Made by a program: the position numbers and the translations under genes. The notes below the pieces were generated by a model. That model made no database searches. It saw nothing but the letters and a program-made list of their open reading frames with translations, and was not told the origin of the DNA. Below, piece by piece: positions 55,960 through 64,000 of a stretch of DNA of 64,000 nucleotides. Each line of letters opens with the position of its first letter. Position 1 is the stretch's first letter. The stretch comes from Roseovarius sp. W115 (GTDB taxonomy: Bacteria > Pseudomonadota > Alphaproteobacteria > Rhodobacterales > Rhodobacteraceae), in NCBI RefSeq assembly GCF_032842945.2, contig NZ_CP146606.1:558001-622000 (forward strand), in the 5' to 3' direction.

Positions 55960-56223
55960 TAAAATCCCTCTCTTTTGACGTATCCCATTGATATATATGG
56001 GGTCTAATTCCAGTTTTTTAAGTTTTTAGGTTCTTCGCCGCTTGGAAACGCTGCGTTGAAACCCCTTGTTTTCAGGCAAATCATGCCGCCCCCGGCGCGT
56101 GCAGACAATCCCGTTTTTTGGCAGAAGCCACTTTGATGCGAATTTCCCGTGTTCCACCTCTCGCGCAAATCACAATCGCGCCCTATAGTGCGACGAAAGA
56201 CCAACAGGCAAACCGGGGCGAAT

Positions 56224-57224
56224 ATGGCCCGCAAAACGCGGACAGAGCAGCCATTCAACATCCTCATCGTGGGACAGGCAGGACGGCTTCAGTTTGAGGC
56301 TGTGCTCTTTGCGGCCAGTCTGCGCGCCAGCAGCCCGAATTTTGCCGGACAGCTCTATGTCGCTGAGCCGCAACCGGGACCGCTTTGGAAGAACGATCCA
56401 AGGATGCGCGGCGATGTGCGCGGTCTTCTGGAGGACCTCGGTGCCAGGATTGTGCCGTTTGAAAGCCGGCATTTCGGTCAGAGCTATCCTTATGGCAATA
56501 AGATTGAGGCGCTGTTTGCCATGCCGAAGGGGGAACCCTTTGTGTTCTTCGACACCGATACGCTGGTCACCGGCGATCTGATGACAGTGCCGTTTGATTT
56601 TGCCCGACCATCCGCATCCCTGCGCCGTGAGGGCACGTGGCCGGAAATCCAACTCTATGGCCCCAGCTATCACCAGACATGGGGCGCGCTTTACGACCAG
56701 TTCGGGCTTGATTTTGAAAGCTCGCTCGACCCCGCCTACCCGGATGAATACTGGCGGCGCTACCTTTACTTCAACGCCGGGTATTTTTTTTATGAATGCC
56801 CACATGTCTTTGGACAAAGGTTTCTGGACTATGCTCTGGCCATCCGCGACGACACTCCAAAAGAGCTTGTATGTCAGTCGCTTGATCCATGGTTGGATCA
56901 AATCGCCCTGCCGCTTGTGATCCACGGGCTGGGCGGGGGAGAGATACGCTGCCCGATGGGTTTTTGGATGGCGACATCACCTGTCACTACCGGCTCTTTC
57001 CGCTGCTCTATGCGCGCGAGTCCGAAAAAGTGGTAGAGGTTTTGGAAGAAGTGGCCGCTCCCAACCCGATCAAGAAAGTGCTAAAAACCTATGATCCAAT
57101 CAAGTTCATGGTCTATCACGGGCGCGGTCACAAAGTGCGTGAGCTTTTTGACCGCGACAACCTGCCCCGGCGCGAACAAGCCATTCGCAACACGATCAAG
57201 CGCAACGGATTTTGGATGCGTTAA
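56224..57224 (+). CDS. Glycosyltransferase-like protein, split by a homopolymer frameshift
   Basis: The first frame (56224 to about 56944) starts MARKTRTEQPFNILIVGQAGRL and contains FVFFDTDTLVTGDL, a DxD-type metal motif of GT-A fold transferases. The second frame continues DGFLDGDITCHYRLFPLLYARE to 57224. One extra G in the G5 tract at about 56935-56940 would join them as GLGGGRDTLPDG. The joined protein has about 333 residues. Donor and acceptor are unknown. It is divergent from the coiled-coil gene. Confidence 0.65.
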
Positions 57225-57388
57225 AGCGCACCAAAGGTGAAAGACTGGAACAGCAGTTTCCACACTGACTTCTTTCTTGGAATAAATACCCAAATCCCTC
57301 TTGTTGACCCAGGCGCGGCCTGAAATCCGGTTGTCCTGACACGGCCTTTCGCCTAACCCTTTTGGCAACACTTTTGGGAGGCTGGCTT

Positions 57389-58690
57389 ATGTCCGACGAC
57401 GATCGCATTCATTCATTTGGCTTTGATACATTGCAAATCCACGCAGGCGCGCGGCCTGATCCGGCGACCGGTGCGCGGCAGACGCCGATTTATCAGACAA
57501 CAGCCTATGTGTTTCGCGATGCCGAGCACGCGGCGGCTCTCTTCAACCTTCAGGAAGTGGGGTTCATCTACTCCCGTCTGACCAATCCGACGGTTGCAGT
57601 TCTTCAGGAACGCATTGCCACGTTGGAAGGCGGGGTTGGGGCCGTGTGCTGCTCTTCTGGGCATGCAGCGCAAATTATGGCGCTTTTCCCGCTCATGGGG
57701 CCTGGTAAGAATGTTGTTGTGTCCACCCGGCTCTATGGCGGGTCTGTCACGCAGTTCAGCCAAACGATCAAGCGGTTTGGCTGGTCGGCCAAGTTTGTGG
57801 ACATTGACGATACGAAAGCCATCGCTGCGGCAATTGATGACGATACACGCGCGATCTTTTGCGAATCCATCGCCAATCCCGGTGGACATATCGCGGATAT
57901 TCGCGCCGTGGCGGATGTGGCGGACAAGGCGGGGTTGCCTTTAATTGTCGATAACACCACGGCCTCGCCTTACCTGTGTCGTCCCATTGAACATGGGGCC
58001 ACTCTGGTGGTGCATTCGATGACGAAGTACCTCACAGGGTCCGGTACGGTGACAGGCGGTGTTGTGGTGGATTCGGGCACGTTTGACTGGTCGGCTTCGG
58101 ACAAATTCCCATCTCTCAGCCAACCCGAGCCCGCCTATCACGGCATGAAATTCCACGAAACATTTGGGCCTCTGGCGTTTACCTTCCACGGCATCGCCAT
58201 CGGTTTGCGCGATTTGGGGATGACGCTCAACGCGCAGGCGGCGCATTATACGCTTATTGGGATCGAAACGCTCAGCTTGCGGATGCAAAAGCATGTGGAA
58301 AACGCGCAGATTGTGGCGGACTGGCTGGAAAAGGATGATCGGGTCGAGGCCGTGACATATGCCGGTCTGAAGTCTTCGCCCTACTACAAGCGCGTGGCCA
58401 AAGTCTGCCCTAAAGGCGCGGGCGCCTTGTTCACCGTAGCGCTGAAATCCGGCTATGAAGGATGTGTGAAACTCGTTGATAGTCTTGAGCTTTTCAGCCA
58501 CGTGGCCAATTTGGGTGATACCCGGTCTCTGATCATTCACTCAGCGTCTACCACGCATCGTCAGCTGACCCCGGAGCAACAGGAAGCCGCAGGGGCCGCA
58601 CCCAACGTGGTGCGCATCTCAATCGGGATTGAAGACCCCGACGACATCATCGCCGATCTCGATCAGGCCCTGTCGAAAGCAAGCGCCTAA
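57389..58690 (+). CDS. metY: O-acetylhomoserine sulfhydrylase / aminocarboxypropyltransferase (MetY)
   Basis: The 433-residue PLP enzyme has the Cys/Met metabolism fold: GFDTLQIHAGARPDPATGARQTPIYQTTAYVF, YSRLTNPTVAVLQERIATLEGG, DNTTASPYLCRPIEHGATLVVHSMTKYLTGSGTVTGG with the PLP Lys, and ETLSLRMQKHVENAQ. Length and the ETFGPLAF insertion fit the MetY branch that makes homocysteine from O-acetylhomoserine and sulfide. ATG 57389 follows GGGAGG. Monocistronic. Confidence 0.93.
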   Translation: MSDDDRIHSFGFDTLQIHAGARPDPATGARQTPIYQTTAYVFRDAEHAAALFNLQEVGFIYSRLTNPTVAVLQERIATLEGGVGAVCCSSGHAAQIMALFPLMGPGKNVVVSTRLYGGSVTQFSQTIKRFGWSAKFVDIDDTKAIAAAIDDDTRAIFCESIANPGGHIADIRAVADVADKAGLPLIVDNTTASPYLCRPIEHGATLVVHSMTKYLTGSGTVTGGVVVDSGTFDWSASDKFPSLSQPEPAYHGMKFHETFGPLAFTFHGIAIGLRDLGMTLNAQAAHYTLIGIETLSLRMQKHVENAQIVADWLEKDDRVEAVTYAGLKSSPYYKRVAKVCPKGAGALFTVALKSGYEGCVKLVDSLELFSHVANLGDTRSLIIHSASTTHRQLTPEQQEAAGAAPNVVRISIGIEDPDDIIADLDQALSKASA

Positions 58691-58819
58691 GATCAAAAAA
58701 ACGTGGCGCGGGGACTAAACCCCTCGCGTTAACCTTTTCCTCGGCGGGAAGCTGCTATAAAATAGATTTGTGTCCCGGCGGCGTTTGCCCGCCTTTGTAC
58801 TGGTGCTAGAGCGCTGTCC

Positions 58820-61594
58820 ATGAAACCAAATTTCGCCCTGACCCTCTCATATGATGGCATAGGTCTTTTGCACCGCGCCTTCCCAGGATGGCATTCAGTG
58901 GGCGAGGTCAACCTCGATTCTGCCAATCTTGCTGGGGACTTGGCCGCACTTCTCGACAAGGCGCACCTGTTTGACACGAATGGCGTGCACACGAAACTTG
59001 TCCTTCCCAATGACCAGATACGGTATCTGCAACTGGACGCCGAGGGGCTTGCACCAGATGAGATCGCCGACGCGGTGGCACGGGCGCTGGATGGGGCGAC
59101 GCCCTACGCATTGGAAGACCTCGCCTATGACTGGTCGATCAGCGCAGGCCAGGTTTATGTGGCGGCTGTCGCACGAGATACGCTGAACGAGGCTGAGGCC
59201 TTTGCCGCAGATCACGGGTTCAAACCGCTGTGTTTCGTGGCCATCCCAGAGAGCATGGATTTCGTAGGCGAGCCTTGGTTTGGAGAGGCCAAAGCCACTG
59301 CGCATCTTTTGCCCTCGGGTGGGTTTGTAGAGCGCGACACCGCCGCCATTCGCGTGATCGGCCCTGCGCGGTTGCCAGAACCTCCACCTGCTGCTGAACC
59401 TGAGCCAGAGTCAGAGCCGCTTGACGCATCGACACTTGAGCCTGAGGTCAAGGCAGACACTCCCGATGCCACGGATGATGGCGAAAAAGAAGCAGTTGCG
59501 GCGGTTGGCTCAAAGGCTAAGGTCACGGACGCCGACCCAACGGAAATCGATGCTCCCTGGCCTGTGAGCGTGTTAGAAGACCCGATTATTCCGGATGAAG
59601 ATCAGCCCGAGGATGTGGCCGACGAAACGCCAGAGGCGGATAGTGCTTCTGTAATTGAGGCGACGTCCGAGGCAGAGCCACCCGCGGTTCCGAACGACGA
59701 ACAAAACGTTGCGGAGACCGACGATCCGGATGTGGAAAGCCCTGACGAGTCGGACGAGCCCAAAGAAGCCACGGTTGCCTTTACCTCAATCCGTGCATCA
59801 CGGCGTGATGATCTAAGCGCTGCCCCCAAACTCACCGGGGCCTCGCGCAAGATTGAGACCCTTGAGCCTGCGAAAGCGGCAGAGCCGGACGTGCCCGAAC
59901 GCAGCGAACCACCGCTGACCGTGGCGCCGCCCAAAACTGAACCCGAACCAGCACCGGACCTCCCTAAAGCGCCGGAAATCGCTATTTCGCATGAGACAGC
60001 CACGCGTATTGGCGCCTCGCTCAGCCCTTCAGGTGAAGAGCGCCTTATGGCATCAGTGCCCGCCGCGCCTGATCCGGTGGCTGAGCCATCTTTTGCCTCT
60101 AAACGTGATGCGCTCATCGCCCGTGCGGCAGCGCGGTATTCCAACCAAACACCAGAGCCATCCGTTGGCGAAGAGAATGACGACGAACGTCAGCGCATGA
60201 CGATTTTCGGCGCGCGCGATCCGGTGCATGTTGGCGGCAAGCCAAAGTTCCTTGGTGTGATGCTGACGGCTGCCTTGCTCATATTCCTTGTGGGTGTTGC
60301 GGCCTGGGCGTCGATTTTCCTCGATGACGGATTGTCGCGTTTTCTGCGCAGCGAACCTGACACGACCAAAGTGGCCTCCGTGCCCGGAGCCGACGCGAAC
60401 GCGGTTGAAGACCTCATCGAGGAAGAGCCGGAATTCACTCTGGAGACCGAGGATTTTGGCACGACGGTCGCCGCACTTCCCGGTGGAACTCTGGATCTGG
60501 ACGAAACACCGCGTGATGCACAGCCCGAGGCCCGTCCGGCGCAGCTGAGCCCAGATGAGGCGCGGGCGCGGTACGCGGTCACCGGCGTTTGGCAACGCGC
60601 ACCTGATGCGCCTGTGGCACCGGAAAGCATTCCGCTGGAGGATTTTTACCTCACATCAATTGATCCCAAAGTGACAGAACAGGATGCCGTGGCCCTGCCA
60701 GAGGTCGGCGCGTTGCAAGGCGATGAGCGTCCCGGCACACTGCTTGATCCACCTGCCGCGGATACAAAGTTCGTGCTTGATGGACGCGGCAATGTGCGGG
60801 CCGCTCCAGGGGGTGCCATTACACCCAATGGTGTACGGATCTTCGCCGGACAGCCGCGCCTGGTTCCTGGCACACGGCCTGATCCGCCCGCACAACTAGT
60901 GACTGATGGTGAGGCAGTTGTTCCGCTTGATCCAGAAATCGCGCGTTTGGCAGAAATCAGGCCGAAGCCAAGACCCGGAGACCTCTCTGAGCAAAACGAG
61001 CGCGAAAATCTAGGGGGTCTCACTCGGTCGGAACTTGCATCCCTGCGCCCCAAGCTTCGCCCGCAAAGTGCACAGGAGCTGGCGGAACAGGCTGCTGCTG
61101 CGTCTACAGCCGGCGTTGTTGAAATTACGCCTGACAACGCCTCGGTTGAAGCTGCGATTGCTGCCGCCGTGCAGCAGCCTGATCCCTTTGCCGGAGCCAC
61201 TGCGCAAGCTGTGGCCACGTCGCGCAAACCCAAGACACGTCCACGCAACATCGCGCAAATCGTGCAACGCAGTCAGCAACAAGCGCAGCAAGCTGTGCAA
61301 ACTGCCGCCGTTGTGCCCTCAAACCAGCGTGTGGCGCCCAGCGCGCCAACCGCGACCACGGTGGCCCGCGCCGCGACGGAGCAAAACGTTTTGAAACTGC
61401 GCCGTGTGAACCTCATTGGCGTATATGGGTCGCAATCCAACCGTCGGGCGCTCGTGCGGTTGCCCAGTGGCCGATACAAGAAAGTACAGGTTGGCGACCG
61501 GCTTGATGGTGGCCGCGTGTCCGCGATTGGAGACAGCGAAATCCGCTACGTTAAGAGCGGTCGCAACGTGGTTCTGAAAATGCCGCGCGGTTAA
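58820..61594 (+). CDS. Large acidic single-span protein with a C-terminal pilus/secretion-like beta domain
   Basis: The 924-residue protein has an N-terminal actin-like or PilM/GspL-like domain at about 1-140 (LTLSYDGIGLLHRAFPGW, HTKLVLPNDQIRYLQLDAEGLAPDEIADAV). Next is a long Glu/Asp/Pro-rich disordered region (about 175-465), one membrane span at about 476-498 (LGVMLTAALLIFLVGVAAW), more disordered sequence, and a C-terminal domain of about 70 residues (LRRVNLIGVYGSQSNRRALVRLPSGRYKKVQVGD) like PilP/GspC homology domains. It looks like a one-chain inner-membrane scaffold; no other pilus or secretion genes are in view. Confidence 0.65.
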   Translation: MKPNFALTLSYDGIGLLHRAFPGWHSVGEVNLDSANLAGDLAALLDKAHLFDTNGVHTKLVLPNDQIRYLQLDAEGLAPDEIADAVARALDGATPYALEDLAYDWSISAGQVYVAAVARDTLNEAEAFAADHGFKPLCFVAIPESMDFVGEPWFGEAKATAHLLPSGGFVERDTAAIRVIGPARLPEPPPAAEPEPESEPLDASTLEPEVKADTPDATDDGEKEAVAAVGSKAKVTDADPTEIDAPWPVSVLEDPIIPDEDQPEDVADETPEADSASVIEATSEAEPPAVPNDEQNVAETDDPDVESPDESDEPKEATVAFTSIRASRRDDLSAAPKLTGASRKIETLEPAKAAEPDVPERSEPPLTVAPPKTEPEPAPDLPKAPEIAISHETATRIGASLSPSGEERLMASVPAAPDPVAEPSFASKRDALIARAAARYSNQTPEPSVGEENDDERQRMTIFGARDPVHVGGKPKFLGVMLTAALLIFLVGVAAWASIFLDDGLSRFLRSEPDTTKVASVPGADANAVEDLIEEEPEFTLETEDFGTTVAALPGGTLDLDETPRDAQPEARPAQLSPDEARARYAVTGVWQRAPDAPVAPESIPLEDFYLTSIDPKVTEQDAVALPEVGALQGDERPGTLLDPPAADTKFVLDGRGNVRAAPGGAITPNGVRIFAGQPRLVPGTRPDPPAQLVTDGEAVVPLDPEIARLAEIRPKPRPGDLSEQNERENLGGLTRSELASLRPKLRPQSAQELAEQAAAASTAGVVEITPDNASVEAAIAAAVQQPDPFAGATAQAVATSRKPKTRPRNIAQIVQRSQQQAQQAVQTAAVVPSNQRVAPSAPTATTVARAATEQNVLKLRRVNLIGVYGSQSNRRALVRLPSGRYKKVQVGDRLDGGRVSAIGDSEIRYVKSGRNVVLKMPRG

Positions 61595-61794
61595 ATCCGA
61601 ACGGCGCCCGATTCCTTCTGAAAAACTTCTGACTTTGTCTTTCGGGCAATCCATGGCACACTTCCCTCGCCGGTCAGACGGCACCTGATCCGCGGGAAGG
61701 GCCAAGCCCATCTGTCCAAAAAACCCAAACTTCTTTCGAACCTCTTTTCAGGTCCGAGGGCGCGGATACCGGATGTTTTGAAAGGAGGCCGATC

Positions 61795-63519
61795 ATGACG
61801 ATCACCCCACTTCCCGCCCGTGCCAATCTTGAGCAACTCAAAAAGCGCGCCAAGACTTTGTTGAAATCCGTCCGCACCAAAGACCCTGCCGCGCTTGATC
61901 AGGTCGGTCCCTATTTTGGTGATCCTAGCTCTATTTCTCTTCAACAGGCGCAGCTTGTCATTGCGCGCAGCCATGGGTTTTCCAGTTGGGCGCGCCTGAA
62001 GGCGCATGTGGAGGGCGTGCAGGATCATTCGGGTGATCCTCTGGCGAACCGATTTCTCGATCTGGTGACGGTGGCCTATGGCAACGTTCCAGATTTTGGG
62101 CCCAAGCGGTTCGAAGATGCGTCAGCATTGCTGGCAGATCATCCCGAAATTGCCGATGCCAATGTATATACCGCCGCCGCTTTAGGTGACGCAGATAAAG
62201 TGACCCGCTGGCTTGATGAAAATCCCGAACTGGTCAACACACCTGGAGGTTACTTTAACTGGCCTGCTATAATGTATGCGGCCTATGCGCGCCTTCCCGG
62301 ACAGTCGAGCTTTCCCGCCGCTCAAGTGCTGCTGGCGCGCGGGGCGAACCCAAATGCGCATTACATGTGGGGCGGTCAGTACAAGTTTACCGCTCTGACA
62401 GGTGTTTTTGGCGAGGGTGAAGGCGGCCCGGTCAATCAACCAGAGCATCCCGACATGGTGCCATTCGCGCGCGCCCTTCTGGACCACGGGGCCAACCCCA
62501 ATGACAGCCAGGCCGCCTATAACCGGTGCTTCACGCCGGACGACACCTGTCTGGAATTGCTGTTGGAATATGGGCTTTCGGCAAGCGACAAGAATAACTG
62601 GTTGCTGCATGAAAATGACCGTTTTGTCTCCAACCCGTCTGAGACGGTGCATTTTCAACTGATCAATGCGATCAGAAGTGGCTTTGTTGATCGTGTGAAA
62701 CTGTTGATTGCGCATGGCGCTGACCTGAACAAACCTGCAGACATCTATGACAATCGCACCAGGGGAAAGACACCTTATCAGACGGCCATGTTGATGGGAC
62801 AAACCGAGATTGCCCAGCTTTTGGCCAACGCAGGAGCGAACAGGCAAGCCATCTCAGATGCAGATGTATTTCAAGTGGCCTGCATGGCAGGCAAGTTTGA
62901 GACGGCCCACGACATGCTCACCGAAAACCCTGACCTCATTGCGCAGGTTCGTGGGCGTGAGATGCTGTGTGATGCGGTCCAGCTGGGCCAGCGCAAGGCG
63001 CTGGACACGATGATCAGGCTTGGGTTTGACCTCAATGCCCGTCCCGGACGCACGCCTTTGCATGAAGCTGCGCTTGGCGGGGATCTTGAGATGGTGGAAG
63101 TTCTGCTAGAGGCCGGAGCCGATCCCACAATTCGCGAAGAAATGTATTTCCAGCCGCCGATAGGATGGGCCATTCATGCCGGGCAACAAGGGGTGATCGA
63201 CCGTCTGGATCAGGTGGAGATGGATATCTTCACAGCCGCGGCGCGGGGTAATCTGGGGCAGCTGGAACAGCGCTTATCAGAGGATCCGACGCGCCTTGAC
63301 ATGCGCTTTTTCGACATCCGTCCTGGTGACAATCCGGCGGAAACAGATTGGCTTACTCCATTGGCCGTGTCCGTGGGCAACAACCATATAGAGGCCGCGC
63401 GCCTTCTCTTGGATCGTGGGGCAGATTCTACGGTCACAAATGGCAAGGACGTCACCTTGCTATCCTTGGCAGAAGCGCATGAAGATCAGAGTTTGCTGAT
63501 ACTTCTCAAAGACACCTAA
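61795..63519 (+). CDS. Ankyrin-repeat protein
   Basis: The 574-residue protein has an N-terminal helical region with NLEQLKKRAKTLLKSVRTKD, then many ankyrin-like units: AALGDADKVTRWLDENPELVNT, AQVLLARGANPN, ARALLDHGANPND, VKLLIAHGADLN, TPLHEAALGGDLEMVEVLLEAGADP, EAARLLLDRGADSTVTNG. No signal or span, so a cytoplasmic protein-interaction scaffold is likely. The ATG follows GGAGG. Confidence 0.85.
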   Translation: MTITPLPARANLEQLKKRAKTLLKSVRTKDPAALDQVGPYFGDPSSISLQQAQLVIARSHGFSSWARLKAHVEGVQDHSGDPLANRFLDLVTVAYGNVPDFGPKRFEDASALLADHPEIADANVYTAAALGDADKVTRWLDENPELVNTPGGYFNWPAIMYAAYARLPGQSSFPAAQVLLARGANPNAHYMWGGQYKFTALTGVFGEGEGGPVNQPEHPDMVPFARALLDHGANPNDSQAAYNRCFTPDDTCLELLLEYGLSASDKNNWLLHENDRFVSNPSETVHFQLINAIRSGFVDRVKLLIAHGADLNKPADIYDNRTRGKTPYQTAMLMGQTEIAQLLANAGANRQAISDADVFQVACMAGKFETAHDMLTENPDLIAQVRGREMLCDAVQLGQRKALDTMIRLGFDLNARPGRTPLHEAALGGDLEMVEVLLEAGADPTIREEMYFQPPIGWAIHAGQQGVIDRLDQVEMDIFTAAARGNLGQLEQRLSEDPTRLDMRFFDIRPGDNPAETDWLTPLAVSVGNNHIEAARLLLDRGADSTVTNGKDVTLLSLAEAHEDQSLLILLKDT

Positions 63520-63708
63520 AAGAGGCACACGCATACTGCCTTTTCAGTATCCAAGACTTTACTCGGAGCCGCTCAAATACAAATTCACGCGATCAGCGCA
63601 TGGACATTGACGGACGGCTCCGATTACCTGTTACCTGTATTGTAAATCGCTGCAAGCGATCCCAATCGCCTCGCTCCAAAGGCGTCGTTGCCGCAATAAA
63701 GGATTTAA

Positions 63709-64000
63709 ATGGAAGGTTTTTTCTTTCAGGCCACCATCTTTCTTGCCGCGGCGGTCATCGCAGTGCCCATTGCGGCGCGGATGGGGTTGGGATCTGTACT
63801 TGGATATCTCGCAGCAGGCATCCTTATCGGTCAAATCCCCGGTTTCCTTGGCGGGCATGCCGCCGAGGAGCTTCAACATTTCGCCGAGTTTGGCGTGGTC
63901 ATGATGCTCTTCCTGATCGGTCTGGAGCTGGAGCCGCGCGCCTTATGGGAAATGCGGGACAAACTGCTGGGTTTGGGTGGTTTGCAAGTTACATTGACGA
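63709..64000 (+). CDS. KefB/KefC-type cation:proton antiporter, N-terminal part only
   Basis: From ATG 63709 the frame stays open to the window end. The 97 visible residues include [41 protein letters not shown] and [26 protein letters not shown], the first spans of the CPA2 family. Members exchange K+ or Na+ for H+; Kef types are gated by glutathione adducts. AAGGA precedes the start. The TrkA-N domain and any regulatory parts are outside the window. Confidence 0.85.
   Translation, partial: MEGFFFQATIFLAAAVIAVPIAARMGLGSVLGYLAAGILIGQIPGFLGGHAAEELQHFAEFGVVMMLFLIGLELEPRALWEMRDKLLGLGGLQVTLT

Overview
This window reads as chromosome of a marine alphaproteobacterium of the Rhodobacterales (Roseobacter group). 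The support is the LldR/dld, OxyR/KatG, LipB, PcrA and RlmB protein types, a scattered histidine operon (hisB-hisH, hisA, hisF-hisE), alphaproteobacterial tRNAs, and many small hypothetical families typical of that order. The DNA is moderately GC-rich and densely coded. No rRNA operon, CRISPR array, prophage or intact insertion sequence is visible. Both edges cut genes: dld on the left (C-terminus missing) and a KefB/KefC-type antiporter on the right (only the N-terminus present).

Layout. 1-10.4 kb: D-lactate dehydrogenase with a divergent GntR regulator, a serine hydrolase, a small beta-barrel outer-membrane protein, a patatin lipase, a 2-oxoglutarate/Fe(II) oxygenase, and the divergent oxyR/katG peroxide pair. 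10.9-15.1 kb: a tight three-gene operon made of a SARP/BTAD-like winged-helix TPR regulator, a PAP2-type phosphatase carrying a (Asn-Arg)12 tract, and a subtilisin-like protease without a signal peptide. 15.2-31.7 kb: tRNA-Leu, a peptidoglycan-binding-domain protein, lipB, a PcrA/UvrD helicase, RidA with a divergent LysR, an alpha-hydroxy-acid dehydrogenase, pyruvate carboxylase, a phosphodiesterase, and a glyoxalase plus Tat-subunit plus GMC dehydrogenase cluster. 31.8-38.6 kb: tRNA-Gly, the his genes with two small secreted proteins on the opposite strand in the gaps, rlmB, and tRNA-Tyr.

38.5-47.6 kb is the clearest accessory region. The 3' part of tRNA-Tyr is duplicated downstream, next to a decayed serine recombinase. 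Then come a LysR regulator and a divergent catabolic operon (SDR, FAD oxidase, DapA family, second FAD oxidase, proline-racemase family with a Ser/Cys pair, ProC-like). It ends in a methyltransferase fragment and inverted repeats. 48.5-56.0 kb is an eight-gene minus-strand cluster of unknown function: a coiled-coil protein, a 53-residue membrane protein, two large uncharacterised proteins, an AAA+ ATPase and several membrane proteins. 56.2-64 kb holds a glycosyltransferase-like gene, metY, a large acidic single-span protein, an ankyrin-repeat protein and the antiporter.

Two cross-cutting observations matter. First, five genes or reading frames (lipB, pcrA, the polytopic membrane protein at 51 kb twice, the glycosyltransferase at 56.9 kb) are broken by small indels, four of them one base short in a homopolymer, so sequence error is a serious alternative to true inactivation. 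Second, two arrays of an 11-bp repeat, G(T/C)(G/A)ATACCGA(C/T), lie 29 kb apart: one upstream of the alpha-hydroxy-acid dehydrogenase and one inside the AAA+ cluster. A longer dispersed intergenic repeat also recurs at several sites.
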